Below the pieces are notes generated by a model that worked only from the letters and a program-made list of their open reading frames with translations, was not told the origin of the DNA and ran no database searches. A DNA stretch of 64,000 nucleotides from Acanthopleura granulata (taxonomy: Eukaryota; Mollusca; Polyplacophora; Chitonida; Chitonidae). The translations under genes and the position numbers were made by a program. The first letter of the stretch is position 1. Every line of letters starts with the position of its first letter. Below, one piece after another: positions 54,030 to 64,000 of the stretch. The stretch covers positions 25,744,265-25,808,264 of the forward strand of contig JABBOT010000002.1 of NCBI GenBank assembly GCA_016165875.1. Direction: 5' to 3'.

Positions 54030-55384
54030 ACCGATTTGTCTTGAGATGTATTGTTTAGATTCCAACTATTGTTACATGTTACTTGTATACGGATTTTGTC
54101 AAGTCTGTTTAATGTCTTGGTATTAGTCAATAAAGCCGAAGAGTTTGTTATCCGTGAGTAATGTGCCTCTTATCGTATTACTCTAGCTCATAAATGCCTC
54201 TGATAGAAGGTATGAGTGTATGGGTTCTGGAAGTAGGTCTACACAGCCTATCGTGCTTTCAGCATCAATGCTATAAGTAAGGACAAAAGTATTGTGGTAT
54301 TGGCTGGAAAAGACAGAATTCTTTTTAGGATTATACGCTGAAGGCCGTAAGTATCGCGTATAAGGTTCCTCGTTGACTCAGGATGGTAAAATGACCCTAT
54401 CGCTATAGGCTATCGGCATTTTGCCCATGGGGTCGCTTGCTAGTATACAACTCTCGCTTGGTGAGCTTTGGTTTTAAGTCAAGAGATTTGTTAGATGCCC
54501 AGCAAAGGGCAGTGAGTTTCTTCGGGGTTTATCTGGATTCCTGCAGCCATAAACATGATGGGCGTACTACAAGTGGAATATGTTTTAATTAACAGCAATC
54601 AAATAAATGGATAAAGATCCAAGGGTCGCCGAGGCGGTCGACATATATCGTGAGTGGTTGCCTCTTTGTGCGCATGTGGACGTGAACGTGTGTGTGTCAG
54701 AAAAAGAGAAGTCTTTCTTGTGATCATTCACGTAGATCTATGCCTCAGTTTCTCCAAACTCAAACCATCAATGACTTCATTTTTGAACAGTGGTTTCGAC
54801 ACTTCCGTTTTTATTCCTAGGCCAAAAGAATGGCTTCAAGTATTAATTTACAGGCTACCGGTAGTTCAGAAAATATAAGTCACTTCATGGATTGGTGTCA
54901 TGGACTACCGGGTCGTCGGGTCGTGGGCGGTGGTGGGGAGTAAGTGCCCTAGAATCCACCTCGTCCATTTGCCTACCCACAGCAATCATTAACCTGGTAC
55001 TGAAGTAAAAGTTGTATTTTGTGCATATTTGGAAAACTTTTGTTCCTATGTGAAAACCTTTTGTACATCTATGTATGATAAATAAACAATTCAAGGTATG
55101 GGCATAAGACACATGTATGTACATATTTACAAAGAATAGAACATATGTATAAATGAAAACGTACTAAAGATTTCTACATATCAGATATAAATTTCATGTA
55201 AATATGTGTAATTCTTTTGTACAGTATGGGAAGTGGGAATATCTAATTTTTATGCATGTACAAAAGAATTTGACATATGAAAGTAAACTTCTTTTGTATA
55301 AAAGAATGGGTAATTAGAGCATATATACTAAAAGAGCAAGGCATTGTTAGGCACACCTATTTGTTGTGCTAGCATGTTTTGTCA
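54030..55384. other. no recognisable gene
   Basis: AT-rich. ATTCTTTTGTAC and its complement recur at 55212-55312, giving small hairpins. Nothing else can be supported. Confidence 0.45.
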
Positions 55385-55625
55385 ATTTGGAAAAATTATG
55401 CATGAACATGAACATAGCGTCCTAATATAAGCGAATAAGCTCATTTAAGATTCAATCAGGATATACGCAATCTCATCAAATACACAATCACGACAAGCAG
55501 ATGGAGCGAGCCGCGGTGTAGCGGTTACAGGGAATTAGCAGATTCCTCAGCTGTAACTGCTGGAGGGCCATCCTAACATGTGGCCGTTTGCGGTGTTTAA
55601 CGTATGTTGAAGACCACGTGTCTTC
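55385..55625 (+). repeat. direct repeat, left copy
   Basis: Matches 56955-57235 in the same orientation: AATTATG(C/T)ATGAAC, CGAATAAGCTCATTTAAG, CAAATACACAA, CAGATGGA(G/A)CGAGC and GGTGTAGCGGTTACAGG, then a diverged end. The last block looks like a tRNA-type A box. Confidence 0.8.
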
Positions 55626-56324
55626 CCCCATATAGCGTGCATATCAGCACGCCACATGTGGTAAAGCTCGTCAGAAACCTATCAAAGATCTGTGGTTTAC
55701 TCCAGAAAGCCCTGTCAACCCACCAACCCACCCACCCCGGCCCGACACACACACACAAAACAGAACTGACAGCCAGTGAATTCTTGAGTGTGGCCTTAAA
55801 CAAACAATCAGTCATATAAAAGAGAGAAATGAAAATTGACATCTAAAAGCTGTCCTTTAATTCATAATAGAAGTGCCAAAATTTATTTAATTTAATGAAA
55901 GGTTTTTTAATTGAGATTAATATAATTTAATAAAATGCTTTTGAAATGAGTCTCCATGACTTTTCTACTTTATTATTTGTTTATCACACACTTTATTGGA
56001 AATTCTAACAACCCTAGTCAAAAGTATAGGGTTGCAAAAATACTAGTCTCATTCAGCTCCCGAAAGTTTCCACTACATATAACCAGAATAACCTTTTATT
56101 AAACCTTCTGAATTTTAAGGTAAAGAACGAGAAGGATATGTTTGCAGGTGAGTGGGTCTTGAAATTGTTGTAGAAGTCATTCCCCGTGGTTGCCAATTAT
56201 TTGAACACATAAAGAAAAAAACGATAAAAATAATGTTAGAAGAGTATAACTATATATATATTCTATCAGCAGTACATCACAAAAAAACGTGTTTTTAATA
56301 GGTCGTGTTTAGCCTGGTGTTGAC

Positions 56325-56330
56325 CACGTG
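56325..56330. promoter_or_regulatory. E-box CACGTGAC
   Basis: CACGTG followed by AC, the form bound by MITF/USF/TFEB-type bHLH-ZIP factors, about 80 bp upstream of the possible first exon at 56411 and 2.5 kb upstream of the tyrosinase TATA box. Function is inferred. Confidence 0.3.
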
Positions 56331-56702
56331 ACTGAGTAAAACGGCCAATTAGCGAGGACTTCCGCTCTATTATACCAAACCCCAGTCTTCCCCGGAGATA
56401 AATTTCGCGCATGGTTGCGTTCATGGGGAAGTTTTATTGCACATCTCTTCTGCATTTGGTTGGTCAGCTTCACGGAAACGCCGACAAACTAGGTAAAGAT
56501 TTCTTTATAAGGTATATTACGCCACAGATAAAGGTACCAGTCAAATGTTTTCACCACCCATATATGCAATTCACAGAGGAATTTGGGTGAAGGACACTTT
56601 ATACGCCTTGAGGAAAAATTTAGTTATTAATTCTACCACTCTGAATTTTTTTTCTGTTTTCTTCAGGCTTTTTTAAAAACAAGTGTCCACTTTCCTGAAA
56701 CG

Positions 56703-56957
56703 ATGCAGGTGATTATGTGCCTGACACTTATACAGATCGACTATGTGGCGGCCAATGTTCAGCACAAGAATCTGTGCTGTATCCAGAAAGTGTATAGGCT
56801 AAACCCTATTAAAGGTACTACTGTTACTTAAAACCATTCTTCAAATAACATTTGCTAATCTTGCCACATTTGCACTTTACTAATTTCAGTTTTCTTGTGG
56901 CCGAAGAAGTGCGATACTTTGCCTCCACTGCTCAATCTGCCATATAAGATGTTTTAA
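56703..56957 (+). CDS. possible small secreted cysteine-containing peptide, two coding exons
   Basis: Predicted from splice signals only. Acceptor TTTTCTTCAG at 56657-56666 opens an exon with ATG at 56703 (Kozak-like ACGATG), encoding a hydrophobic leader MQVIMCLTLIQIDYVAANVQ and then a CC-containing segment, to a weak donor G|GTACTA after 56814. A second exon starts after a textbook TACTAATTTCAG at 56889, continues in phase (Val codon split), and ends at TAA 56955-56957; about 59 residues with a third mature-region cysteine. A 5' exon ending CTAG|GTAAAG at 56493 would complete the gene. The layout mirrors the tyrosinase start downstream. No family is recognised. Alternative frames through the same exons are also open, so confidence is low. 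Confidence 0.25.
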
Positions 56958-57235
56958 ATATGGAGAAATTATGTATGAACAGCGCATAGGCGTATAAAAT
57001 GTGCCAATAACCTCCTACAATATAAACGAATAAGCTCATTTAAGTTTCAATCTCAGGATGTACACCGTCTTGTCAAATACACAAACAGATGGAACGAGCT
57101 GAGGTGTAGCGGTTACAGGTCTTTCAACATCGACCTTGGACAGGGAGTTTACAGACGCCTCAGCGGTGACTGTTGGAGGACCTTCCAGACGTGTTACCGT
57201 TTACGGTGTCTAATGTACTTTTACTGCATCATTTC
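56955..57235 (+). repeat. direct repeat, right copy
   Basis: Second copy of the repeat at 55385-55625, same orientation, separated by about 1.3 kb. It keeps the GAGGTGTAGCGGTTACAGGT block and extends to a GTTACCGTTTACGGTGTCTA end matched in the left copy by GGCCGTTTGCGGTGTTTA. Confidence 0.8.
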
Positions 57236-57439
57236 CTTTACAAAGCGTGAGCGATTCCTCGGTAACAGGGTAGCGAATACGAATAAAACAAAGCAGAGCG
57301 TTATTAACATATATTATTGGTAAAGTTTTGGCTAGGTTATACTGTCCATATCTTCCTACTGGTGTAGGTTTATACTCCTTACATTGTGTTGGAATTGGCA
57401 TAGCTTTAACTGTGTGTGGTCACTTGAACTGCTTTCACT

Positions 57440-57545
57440 GTTTGTTGAGATCGGCTGAAGGTCTTGGTTTTCTCCGTTTTATGCCCGGTTTCTTTCCACC
57501 ATAATGCTTCCTGTTGTCGTATAAGTGAAATATTCTTGGACATTG
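57440..57545 (+). repeat. SINE 3' fragment
   Basis: GCCCGGTTTCTTTCCACCATAATGC, then GTATAAGTGAAATATTCTTGG: the 3' half of the main SINE family without a tail. Confidence 0.8.
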
Positions 57546-58350
57546 AGCATTCTCGGCAAAGGCCTATACACGAATGCTTAAGGTGCAACTAGTCACAAGG
57601 AATTGGTTCCCGTCGTTGTTGGCCAAACGACTTTAAACTGAAGCGGCATACACGTAACGACCGGAATCGCGTTGTTGTTTCGCGTTGTTATTTGACATAA
57701 TCGACGGGCGTTGTGTCTTAAAAGAATAGGCCACATTTTTTAGAAAGTACGTATCATCTGAATGGCAATTTCTTGCTGATTCCGAGTATGGTCTTCAGTG
57801 ATGTCACAGATTTTTTTTGCCGCTAAACATGCTGTAACTGTTATGTTTACACATTAATTACAGATACAGATTTTGTGAACGTAGAACGTAGACATATAGC
57901 AATCAAAAAATCTTTTGCAGCTGAAAAGAATCTGTGATGCCAGTGTACTTCAGTATAGTCCAAAAAGTCCACCGTAGCACCTCAGTCTTTATTTCCTTTT
58001 TAATCACTGTAAAAAATGCCAGAAAGTGATAAGGCCAAGTTTGGGATCAGCACGAAATTGCCTTTCAGGTGATGTATGCTTTCGAAAAATGTGCCCTGTG
58101 CTTTTAATCTCTCGTGTATGGCTATCAGAGAATGGAACCAGCTCGTCACGACCAGTTGAATTGAGCAGCGTCTTAAGAAGACATACCTTGTGACTCAGGG
58201 TTCAGTGTGCTGCAAGCCGCAACACGTAACTTTTAACTTGTGATTATAAAGTATGCGATCGTTCTGTGCGTTACGCCATCTGTAATGTATATGCATACCG
58301 CCCACGGAGTTAGAGAGGTCTGGTCGACTCATTGCAGAATAATTTGTATC
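57546..58350. other. tyrosinase upstream region, no recognisable gene
   Basis: AT-rich intergenic DNA preceding the tyrosinase promoter; no exon or repeat that I can support. Confidence 0.45.
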
Positions 58351-58357
58351 TAGAAAT

Positions 58358-58363
58358 CACGTG
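58358..58363. promoter_or_regulatory. E-box TCACGTGC upstream of tyrosinase
   Basis: CACGTG core in the context ATCACGTGCAG, about 455 bp upstream of the tyrosinase TATA box. E-boxes of this kind drive vertebrate tyrosinase through MITF; the parallel here is an inference. Confidence 0.3.
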
Positions 58364-58815
58364 CAGTTTCTTCTCAGTGAAGTACGTCTTCGGTACACTT
58401 GGCAAATATTAATCATAGCATTTATTATTAGTACCTTAAGCCACAATGGCGTATTCTCTGCACCCTTAGGGTTTGCTGTCACCAAATCAATTGTCAGAAA
58501 TGGTTAAGCTCTAGTCCTAAATCGTATGAACAATTTATTGCACTCGTCACTTACATTATACACCCTAAAGCCTGATCTTAATGTGAATGTTCAACTAGCT
58601 TGACCAGAAGGCCAATTTTCAAGGTTCGTTAACTCAAATGAAAAGGCTGTAGCCATGACGTATCCAGGAAACGAAAACAAAGAAAATGCTTATGGCCAAT
58701 AACATTTCTACATTATTTACCCTGTCTGACCGATTATTTACTACACCGTAGTTTCTAGCGGCTTTTGCTCAAAGAAATTGTTTAATAAAATAGATCAGCG
58801 ACTGACACCGCGGTG

Positions 58816-58823
58816 TATAAAAG
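58816..58823 (+). promoter_or_regulatory. TATA box of the tyrosinase gene
   Basis: TATAAAAG in a GC-richer context (CACCGCGGTGTATAAAAGG), about 30 bp upstream of a likely start region and 52 bp before the end of a small exon. A strong match, typical of a highly and tissue-specifically expressed gene. Confidence 0.75.
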
Positions 58824-58846
58824 GTGCTGCCGAACCAGATCATTGT

Positions 58847-58874
58847 CCAGTATCTCGGCGAAGTCACCGTACAT
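58847..58874 (+). other. tyrosinase 5' untranslated exon
   Basis: Short leader exon ending ACAT|GTGAGT (donor at 58875). It joins the acceptor TTTTTTATTAACAG ending at 59344, ten bases before the start codon. The 5' edge is estimated from the TATA box. An out-of-frame ATG at 59348 precedes the main start and could lower translation. Confidence 0.6.
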
Positions 58875-59195
58875 GTGAGTTTTCAATATACTAATTTCGT
58901 TAGTATATATTTTATTTCATTTCCTTTCTATTCCCGAGGAAAGGATTGTTACATGGAGTTTAACTACTGACTTGAACTGAATACTTATGTATATATTTTG
59001 GCGAATGACAATGTAAAATGTTTTATAATATTAATAATTTAATATATGTACATGTATATATATTGGGTTGAGTTTCAAAATTTAAAAGTTGCCTTAAGTT
59101 TCTTGTCTCGTATATTTTTTCAGGACAAAAGTTCATCATTCAGTAGGTTGGCGTGTTTAGTATTTTTGCGCTTACCATCATTGCGGTTCGCCATC

Positions 59196-59316
59196 AACCT
59201 GCGGACTGCTTTCCCCTGGACTCTGCCCGATTTCCTCTCACCATAATGCTTGTCGGCGTCGTATAAGTATATTCTTGAGTACAATGTAAAACACCAATGA
59301 AATAAATAAATAAATA
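59196..59316 (+). repeat. SINE 3' half in tyrosinase leader intron
   Basis: Body from CAACCTGCGGACTGCTTTCC to GTAAAACACCAATG and an AAATAAATAAATAAAT tail. It ends less than 30 bp upstream of the acceptor at 59344. Confidence 0.9.
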
Positions 59317-59354
59317 CCATCATTGCTTGCTTTTTTATTAACAGTTGATGCAAC

Positions 59355-62300
59355 ATGAGTATTCGCTACTTTGTGATTGCGGCTCTCCTGACGTGGGTCT
59401 GTCAGACAACATACGGGGCCATATCGGAGGCCAGCCACAACTCCATCTATGAGAACTGTATTCGTCAAACTGGCGAGGTGCTGAGGCAGAACCGGTTCTC
59501 GTCCATCAGTGAAGAGGGTCTTGAATGGTCTTGCATGCAGTCCTTCCTCTGGCAGACGGCAGCGCAGAGGGAAGCTCCCAGGAACCTTACACGGCAGCAG
59601 GCTGTATTTCTGCGCACGTTAGTGGGAGATCCTCGCTCCACAAGGGCCTGGCAGACCCTCCGGAACAATGCCGGACCCTCGACTCAAACAAGGGTAACGA
59701 AACGACCGGTCACTCCTCGCCCTCCCAGACCACCAAGGCGCAAGACGGCTCGACCACGTTTTCCAGCGACAACTCCACCAACCATTCGACCCAACAATCG
59801 TGTATTTAATCGTTTCACCAATTTCCGCTCCTCACAGAATCCAGTACCTTGTAAGTTATCTTGAGTAACAAGGTATAATTTCTTGTATACTTTCTCAAGT
59901 CAGATGTATTCATGACAATTATTGCAATCATTATTGCTATATGCACGATGAATATTCTTGAGTACGGCGTAAAACACAAATAAAATAAATAATATTCACG
60001 ATGATCCTTTGCTGGCTACAGCTGCTACAGTAAGATAGGAAATATGCTGGCTATAGTCAGAATAAGACCTATACTCACTTTAGAGAGGATAGGACCAACA
60101 CTCGCTTTAGTGAGGATAGGACCAACACTGGCTAGAGTAAGATACGAAATATGCTGGCTATAGTCAGGGTAGTACGTATATTCGCTATAGCCCCGATAGG
60201 ACCGCTACAGGGTATAGGACTAACGCTGTTAAGTTAAGGTCTAGTTAAGGTAGCACCTATGCTACCTATAGTCAGAATAGGACCTATTCGTCGCCAGTGT
60301 GAGATTTGTGCTCGCTACGATCAGAGTAGGCCCTCTACTTGCTTTCGTCAAAGTACCTACACTCGCCATGGTCAGAACAGAACCTACCCTCGCCGTGATC
60401 AGAATAGGACCTACACTCGCCATGGTCAGAATAGGACATACTCTCGCCGTGATCAGAATAGGACATACACTCGCTCTAATCAGGATAGGGCTAGAACCGT
60501 AAACTCGCTGCAGTCAGGACAGGAACCGTGTACTCGCTGTAGAAAGGGTAGAACCTAATGTAAAAAGCATAGAGTGTAGAGAGTAAAACCAGAGCAGCGA
60601 CGACAGTGTGATAGCTGTAAATGTTTACGCGAAAACGGTGAAAACTGGTAAGTTTACATCAATTAGGGTAAGTGACATGCCCTGATAGTATCATGACTTG
60701 AGCAGAGCTGGCTAAAGAAAAATACGCAGAGATGTTGATTAAAATTTATTAAATGTCACTAGTCTAGAATTACCAAAAATGCTGTGCTGTCATCGTCTTA
60801 AATGAACAGTCACATGTACAAAGGAACCTAGCCTGGATGCTTAGTCCACCACCACAACTCTGGTTTATGCCCTCCAGGCATGGTATGGCTTATACCCGCT
60901 CTAGTTATGGCAGTACGTACACCCGCTAATTACTGTGTAAAGGAAACTTTCTTCAGTACGACCTAAACACTTCACAACTTTTAACGAAACAGGGCACTGT
61001 TCACTATAATCATACTGTAGCAGTTCTCTCCTTCCATTCTCAGCGCGGGTCGGATCATGCCAAAGACTTTAAAAACGGTACTTCTTGCTGCCTCGTTTGG
61101 CACCCAGCAGTGAGAGTTTATAACAAGAAAACAGGATTAGTCGACCCGGTGTCAGTATAATGTGACTGGGCGGGGTATCATGTCTGTCATCTTCGGCATG
61201 ATGCTCCATGCAACGGTGGCATGGACTCGCCCTGGCACAAGAAGACACAGCATATAGACATTCTAAGGACTCGACATGGTCATATTACTGAAAAAATTGT
61301 CGAGTACGACGTTAAACCCAAAGCACTCACTCACTCACTCTCTCACCCCTTCCCCCCATCTCTTGTACATTGTTTCTATTGCTCAAAGTCCAAAATGTAT
61401 ATATTCATCCAGGAGAATTTTCATCCTGTAATACTCATCAATTAAGCAAATACAAATAAAAGATTAAATTAACTTCAGTCCACTGTTGATTAGGGTCGCA
61501 AAGCTCTTAGTCGAGCATAGTGCTGTCGGGATGTGCACAGAAAGGATAAATGACTAAATAACTAATGAATAACGTTGACGTCTTTGTTTTACAGCGGGCC
61601 GTACCTTGGGCAGAGGTGCTAGATCCAAGAGATCGTCACATGACAGACGTAAGTTAACACCTGTGTGCAAGTAATTTAAATGAATATATCGTGTCTTTAC
61701 ATACATAACCTTAAGCATTGCTTTACATATTTGTGCTCAACATGAGTTATAACATGAATTGTAATGCATTTGCGGGTTGTCTTCACCATCAAGTGCGTCG
61801 CTCATTAGCTGGACTGCCCAGGAAGGAGTACCGTGCGATGACCGACACTGAGAGGAATGCTCTTCACACAGCACTGAATCTAGCCAAGAGTAACACAGTA
61901 AGTGTTGTGTACATTGGGCTGATCTAAGTTACTCAAAGTGAAGTCACATAATGATTTAGATCATCCTGTACTTAAAATACAGTGACATTTCGGGGGTTAG
62001 CTTTACCCTTGAAGCCATTTCTCGTCTGACCCGCGCTCTAAGTGAATGATATAACATTTTCATTTTTGACAGTTGTTAACATACATGCATTCGTATATCC
62101 ATACGATTAATATCCATTCTAGCGAAATGACTTACGAGACTGCGATTTTGACCGGTCTCACATCGGAATAAGTTTTCTGAACTTTTACTCATGTCCCTGA
62201 TTTACAGGTGATAGGGCGTTGAAATTTCGGCAATGAACGCGTAAATGATGATGGCAATGGGTCTTGACTCTCCAGAGTTATATGATTGTAACCTCAGCCT

Positions 62301-64000
62301 GCCAAGCTTGGTGTAAAAGGCCACCAACCTAATGCTCTGTAAGGTGGATCCGTCGTACTGAAATTGTTCCAAATCGTTTAAAGCATAATTTTGCCCTCCT
62401 TGGGGGCCATGTTGGTAAATGTGCTGCGTGTGACAGTTGACCTTCTATTACTATTATTTGCCAGCGTTCCTGGCGAAACTGTAGTTGAATATTTAACAGC
62501 TATTTCAGAGTTATTGTGTAGGACCTATCTTTAATGTGACTATTATTATTATTATTGATCCTTATCTATTTTTATTTATTTTACTCCTTTCAAAAAAATC
62601 TCTTGTTTGTTCAAATTTGGATTATCATTCTCAAGCCGAAAGACAACTGTTATCGGTATCTACCATGTTCACGCTCCCTGTTAATTTGGCGTTAGGAGGT
62701 AATCGTTCATTCATTCCCAAATCCTTTCTCCTCTCTGTACCAGATTCTGTCTCCAAATGTGTATGACTTTGTGGCGTCCCTCCATTCGGGTGTACTGGCC
62801 AACGGAGCCCACGGCGGACCTGCCTTCCTCCCATTTCATCGTATCTACATACTAATGTAAGCGTACTAAAAGGGAACCGGGCGCTACTGAAGTTGGCTAA
62901 CAGTGAACAGTTAACACTTCACAGTTGCAAAGGGAACAGTCATTATTTTGTTTGGAATAAACCTGTTGTTTCCACCTTAAGTTTTTACATGTACATGTAG
63001 ATTCAAAGATGTCATAACTACAACTTCGCAGGTGTTTAAAAATGGTGTCCAAAGTCCTGGCGTTCCTCGTCAGGTTAGGGCACGCGGAATTGTTCATTGA
63101 ACTGTTAAATGGCGTTCACATCTCAAATATTAGGCGCGGAGATCTGATGTTCGGTACCCGAACATGAGCTATAGAAAAAAAATCGATTTGCAAGTGCTTA
63201 GATCAGTGCCTGATTCACACAGTCCTCAAAGCGCCATGTTTGGTCGTTCCCAATGTTCTTTTTCAACCGCAGACCTAACAATTTGTACATTCAACAGAAA
63301 AAAAAATTAGAATGCTTATGTTGCAATGGCTGGACGATATAACGATACAGTACAAAAGAAACCATTCAGTGGGACATAGTTATAAATTGTGGACAAATGC
63401 CAAAATATGACAAGTCCGGGAAAATCAAACGAAGTACCTCACTTAGTTTCTAAATCCAATTTGTTCGACAATGTCACTTTTACCAAAACAATTTTCTTAT
63501 ACACCATAATTCGACTTTAGCTTTGCTGCGTGACTAAGCGGGTACAGTGATTTTTTAAAAAATCCACATAGTGTGACTTATGTTTGCAGTTGACCTATTC
63601 AATGGTGATGATCAGTATGCTCAATAAAATCGTTTTTATATGACTCTATGCATGCCATTGATTCAAACGGGTGATAAAGTTACAAAATTTTTTCCCAATT
63701 CGGTGTATATTTTCTCCCTTTACAGAATGGATCTGGTCATCTGCTACTTCGATAATACCAATTCAGTAAGACTTCCGTTTTGGGATAACACTTTGGACAA
63801 CGAATTGCCCAACCCTACTCTGTCCATTATGTGGCACAGCACATTTGCTGGACAGGGTAATGGCTTCGTCTCTAATGGTCCATTCGGATCATGGTCGACT
63901 CTTAATGGCCCATCCATCCGACGAAACATAGGATCAGGTGGGTCTTTAATGTCCGAAGCCGATGTGATTGCTGTACTCACACGGTCACAATTGGCGGAGA
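59355..64000 (+). CDS. secreted tyrosinase (phenoloxidase), 5' part
   Basis: Type-3 copper oxidase acting on phenols and catechols outside the cell; in molluscs used in shell matrix, periostracum, byssus and defence. Exons: 59355-59850, 61595-61648, 61794-61897, 62744-62856 and 63726 to beyond 64000, phases all consistent; 347 residues are visible. Residues 1-21 form a signal peptide (cut near TTYG|A). A small domain has Cys35 and Cys60; 110-149 is a basic Pro/Arg/Thr linker; RSKR at 175-178 is a furin-type site. The catalytic domain starts about 192 (RKEYRAMTDTERNALHTALN). Copper A: His232, His241 and His250 with spacing H-x8-H-x8-H in ASLHSG..AHGG..FLPFHRIY. LPFWDNTLDNELPNP follows, as in other tyrosinases. 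Copper B and the C-terminus lie beyond the window. The start is the first ATG in the signal-peptide frame. Tissue role cannot be told from sequence. Confidence 0.95.
59940..59990 (+). repeat. SINE tail fragment
   Basis: GAATATTCTTGAGTACGGCG, TAAAACAC and an AAATAAAATAAAT tail, in the first long tyrosinase intron. Confidence 0.8.
60008..60556 (+). repeat. 27-bp minisatellite in tyrosinase intron
   Basis: Core array at 60359-60490: five 27-bp units of the type CTCGCCATGGTCAGAATAGG plus ACMTACA, alternating GCCATGGTC and GCCGTGATC so that a 54-bp higher-order period is visible. Diverged related units (GGACCTATACTC, TAGTCAGAATAGGACC) extend left to about 60008 and right to about 60556. Confidence 0.9.
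60573..60880 (+). repeat. R2 dispersed repeat, long copy
   Basis: Starts GAGAGTAAAACCAGAGCAGC and ends near CTCTGGTTTATGCCC. Collinear with 46305-46650, with small insertions and deletions. Lies in the tyrosinase intron. Confidence 0.75.
61030..61345 (+). repeat. third SINE-like family with (CACT)n tail
   Basis: Contains GTCAGTATAATGTGACTGGG, GGGTATCATGTCTG, and an end GAGTACGACGTTAAACCCAA followed by (CACT)n. From memory, this end is widespread in molluscan genomes. It lies in the tyrosinase intron before exon 2. Confidence 0.7.
61898..62743 (+). other. tyrosinase intron 3
   Basis: Opens ACA|GTAAGT and ends CTGTACCAG. Simple intron of 0.85 kb; AT-rich with no repeat that I can name. Confidence 0.8.
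62857..63725 (+). other. tyrosinase intron 4
   Basis: Opens AAT|GTAAGC and ends CCCTTTACAG; it splits the codon just after the copper A motif. No feature inside that I can support. Confidence 0.8.

Overview
The window is animal nuclear DNA, most likely from a mollusc. Coding information is sparse and split into short exons with GT-AG borders. Most of the rest is AT-rich intron or intergenic sequence with many tRNA-derived SINEs, inverted-repeat elements and minisatellites. The molluscan call rests on the molluscan style of the secreted tyrosinase, a sigma-class glutathione transferase beginning with the usual molluscan-type N-terminus, and SINE families I associate from memory with bivalve and gastropod genomes. 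I cannot settle the class or species.

Four protein-coding genes can be supported by conserved protein sequence plus consistent splice phases. (1) On the minus strand at 1542-1849 is the first coding exon of a long-form tRNase Z (ELAC2); the rest lies left of the window. (2) Head to head with it, on the plus strand, is a complete sigma-class glutathione S-transferase: TATA box at 2801, untranslated first exon ending at 2898, five coding exons from 3499 to 9890, 217 residues. (3) On the minus strand at 34756-29918 is a complete Polycomb-type chromobox gene (CBX2/4/6/7/8 group), five coding exons and 344 residues, with an N-terminal chromodomain and a C-terminal Pc box. (4) At the right end on the plus strand is a secreted tyrosinase: TATA box at 58816, untranslated exon ending at 58874, signal-peptide exon at 59355-59850, three further complete coding exons and one cut by the window edge. 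The copper A site is inside the window; the copper B site is beyond it.

Layout: 1-1541 ELAC2 intron; 1.5-10.4 kb ELAC2 and GST; 10.4-28.9 kb gene-free and repeat-rich (a 0.6 kb inverted-repeat element at 15.0 kb, two adjacent minisatellites at 22.7-24.0 kb, another inverted-repeat element at 25.1 kb); 28.9-35.1 kb chromobox gene and promoter; 35.1-56.3 kb without a recognisable gene, holding SINEs, a second dispersed repeat family (called R2 here), a 41-bp array derived from R2 and a 237-bp imperfect palindrome; 56.3-64 kb a possible small secreted-peptide gene followed by the tyrosinase. Three weak candidates for small secreted products (45.1, 51.3 and 56.7 kb) and one cysteine-rich exon (53.0 kb) are listed with low confidence.

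The four genes do not form a pathway: tRNA 3'-end maturation, detoxification, chromatin silencing and phenol oxidation (shell, byssus or defence) sit together as ordinary neighbours. I do not see a clear new multi-gene system. The best leads are the tyrosinase N-terminal architecture with a furin-type site, the small peptide-like gene between two direct repeats next to it, inverted SINE ends flanking a chromobox exon, and the R2 family whose end has been amplified into a tandem array.
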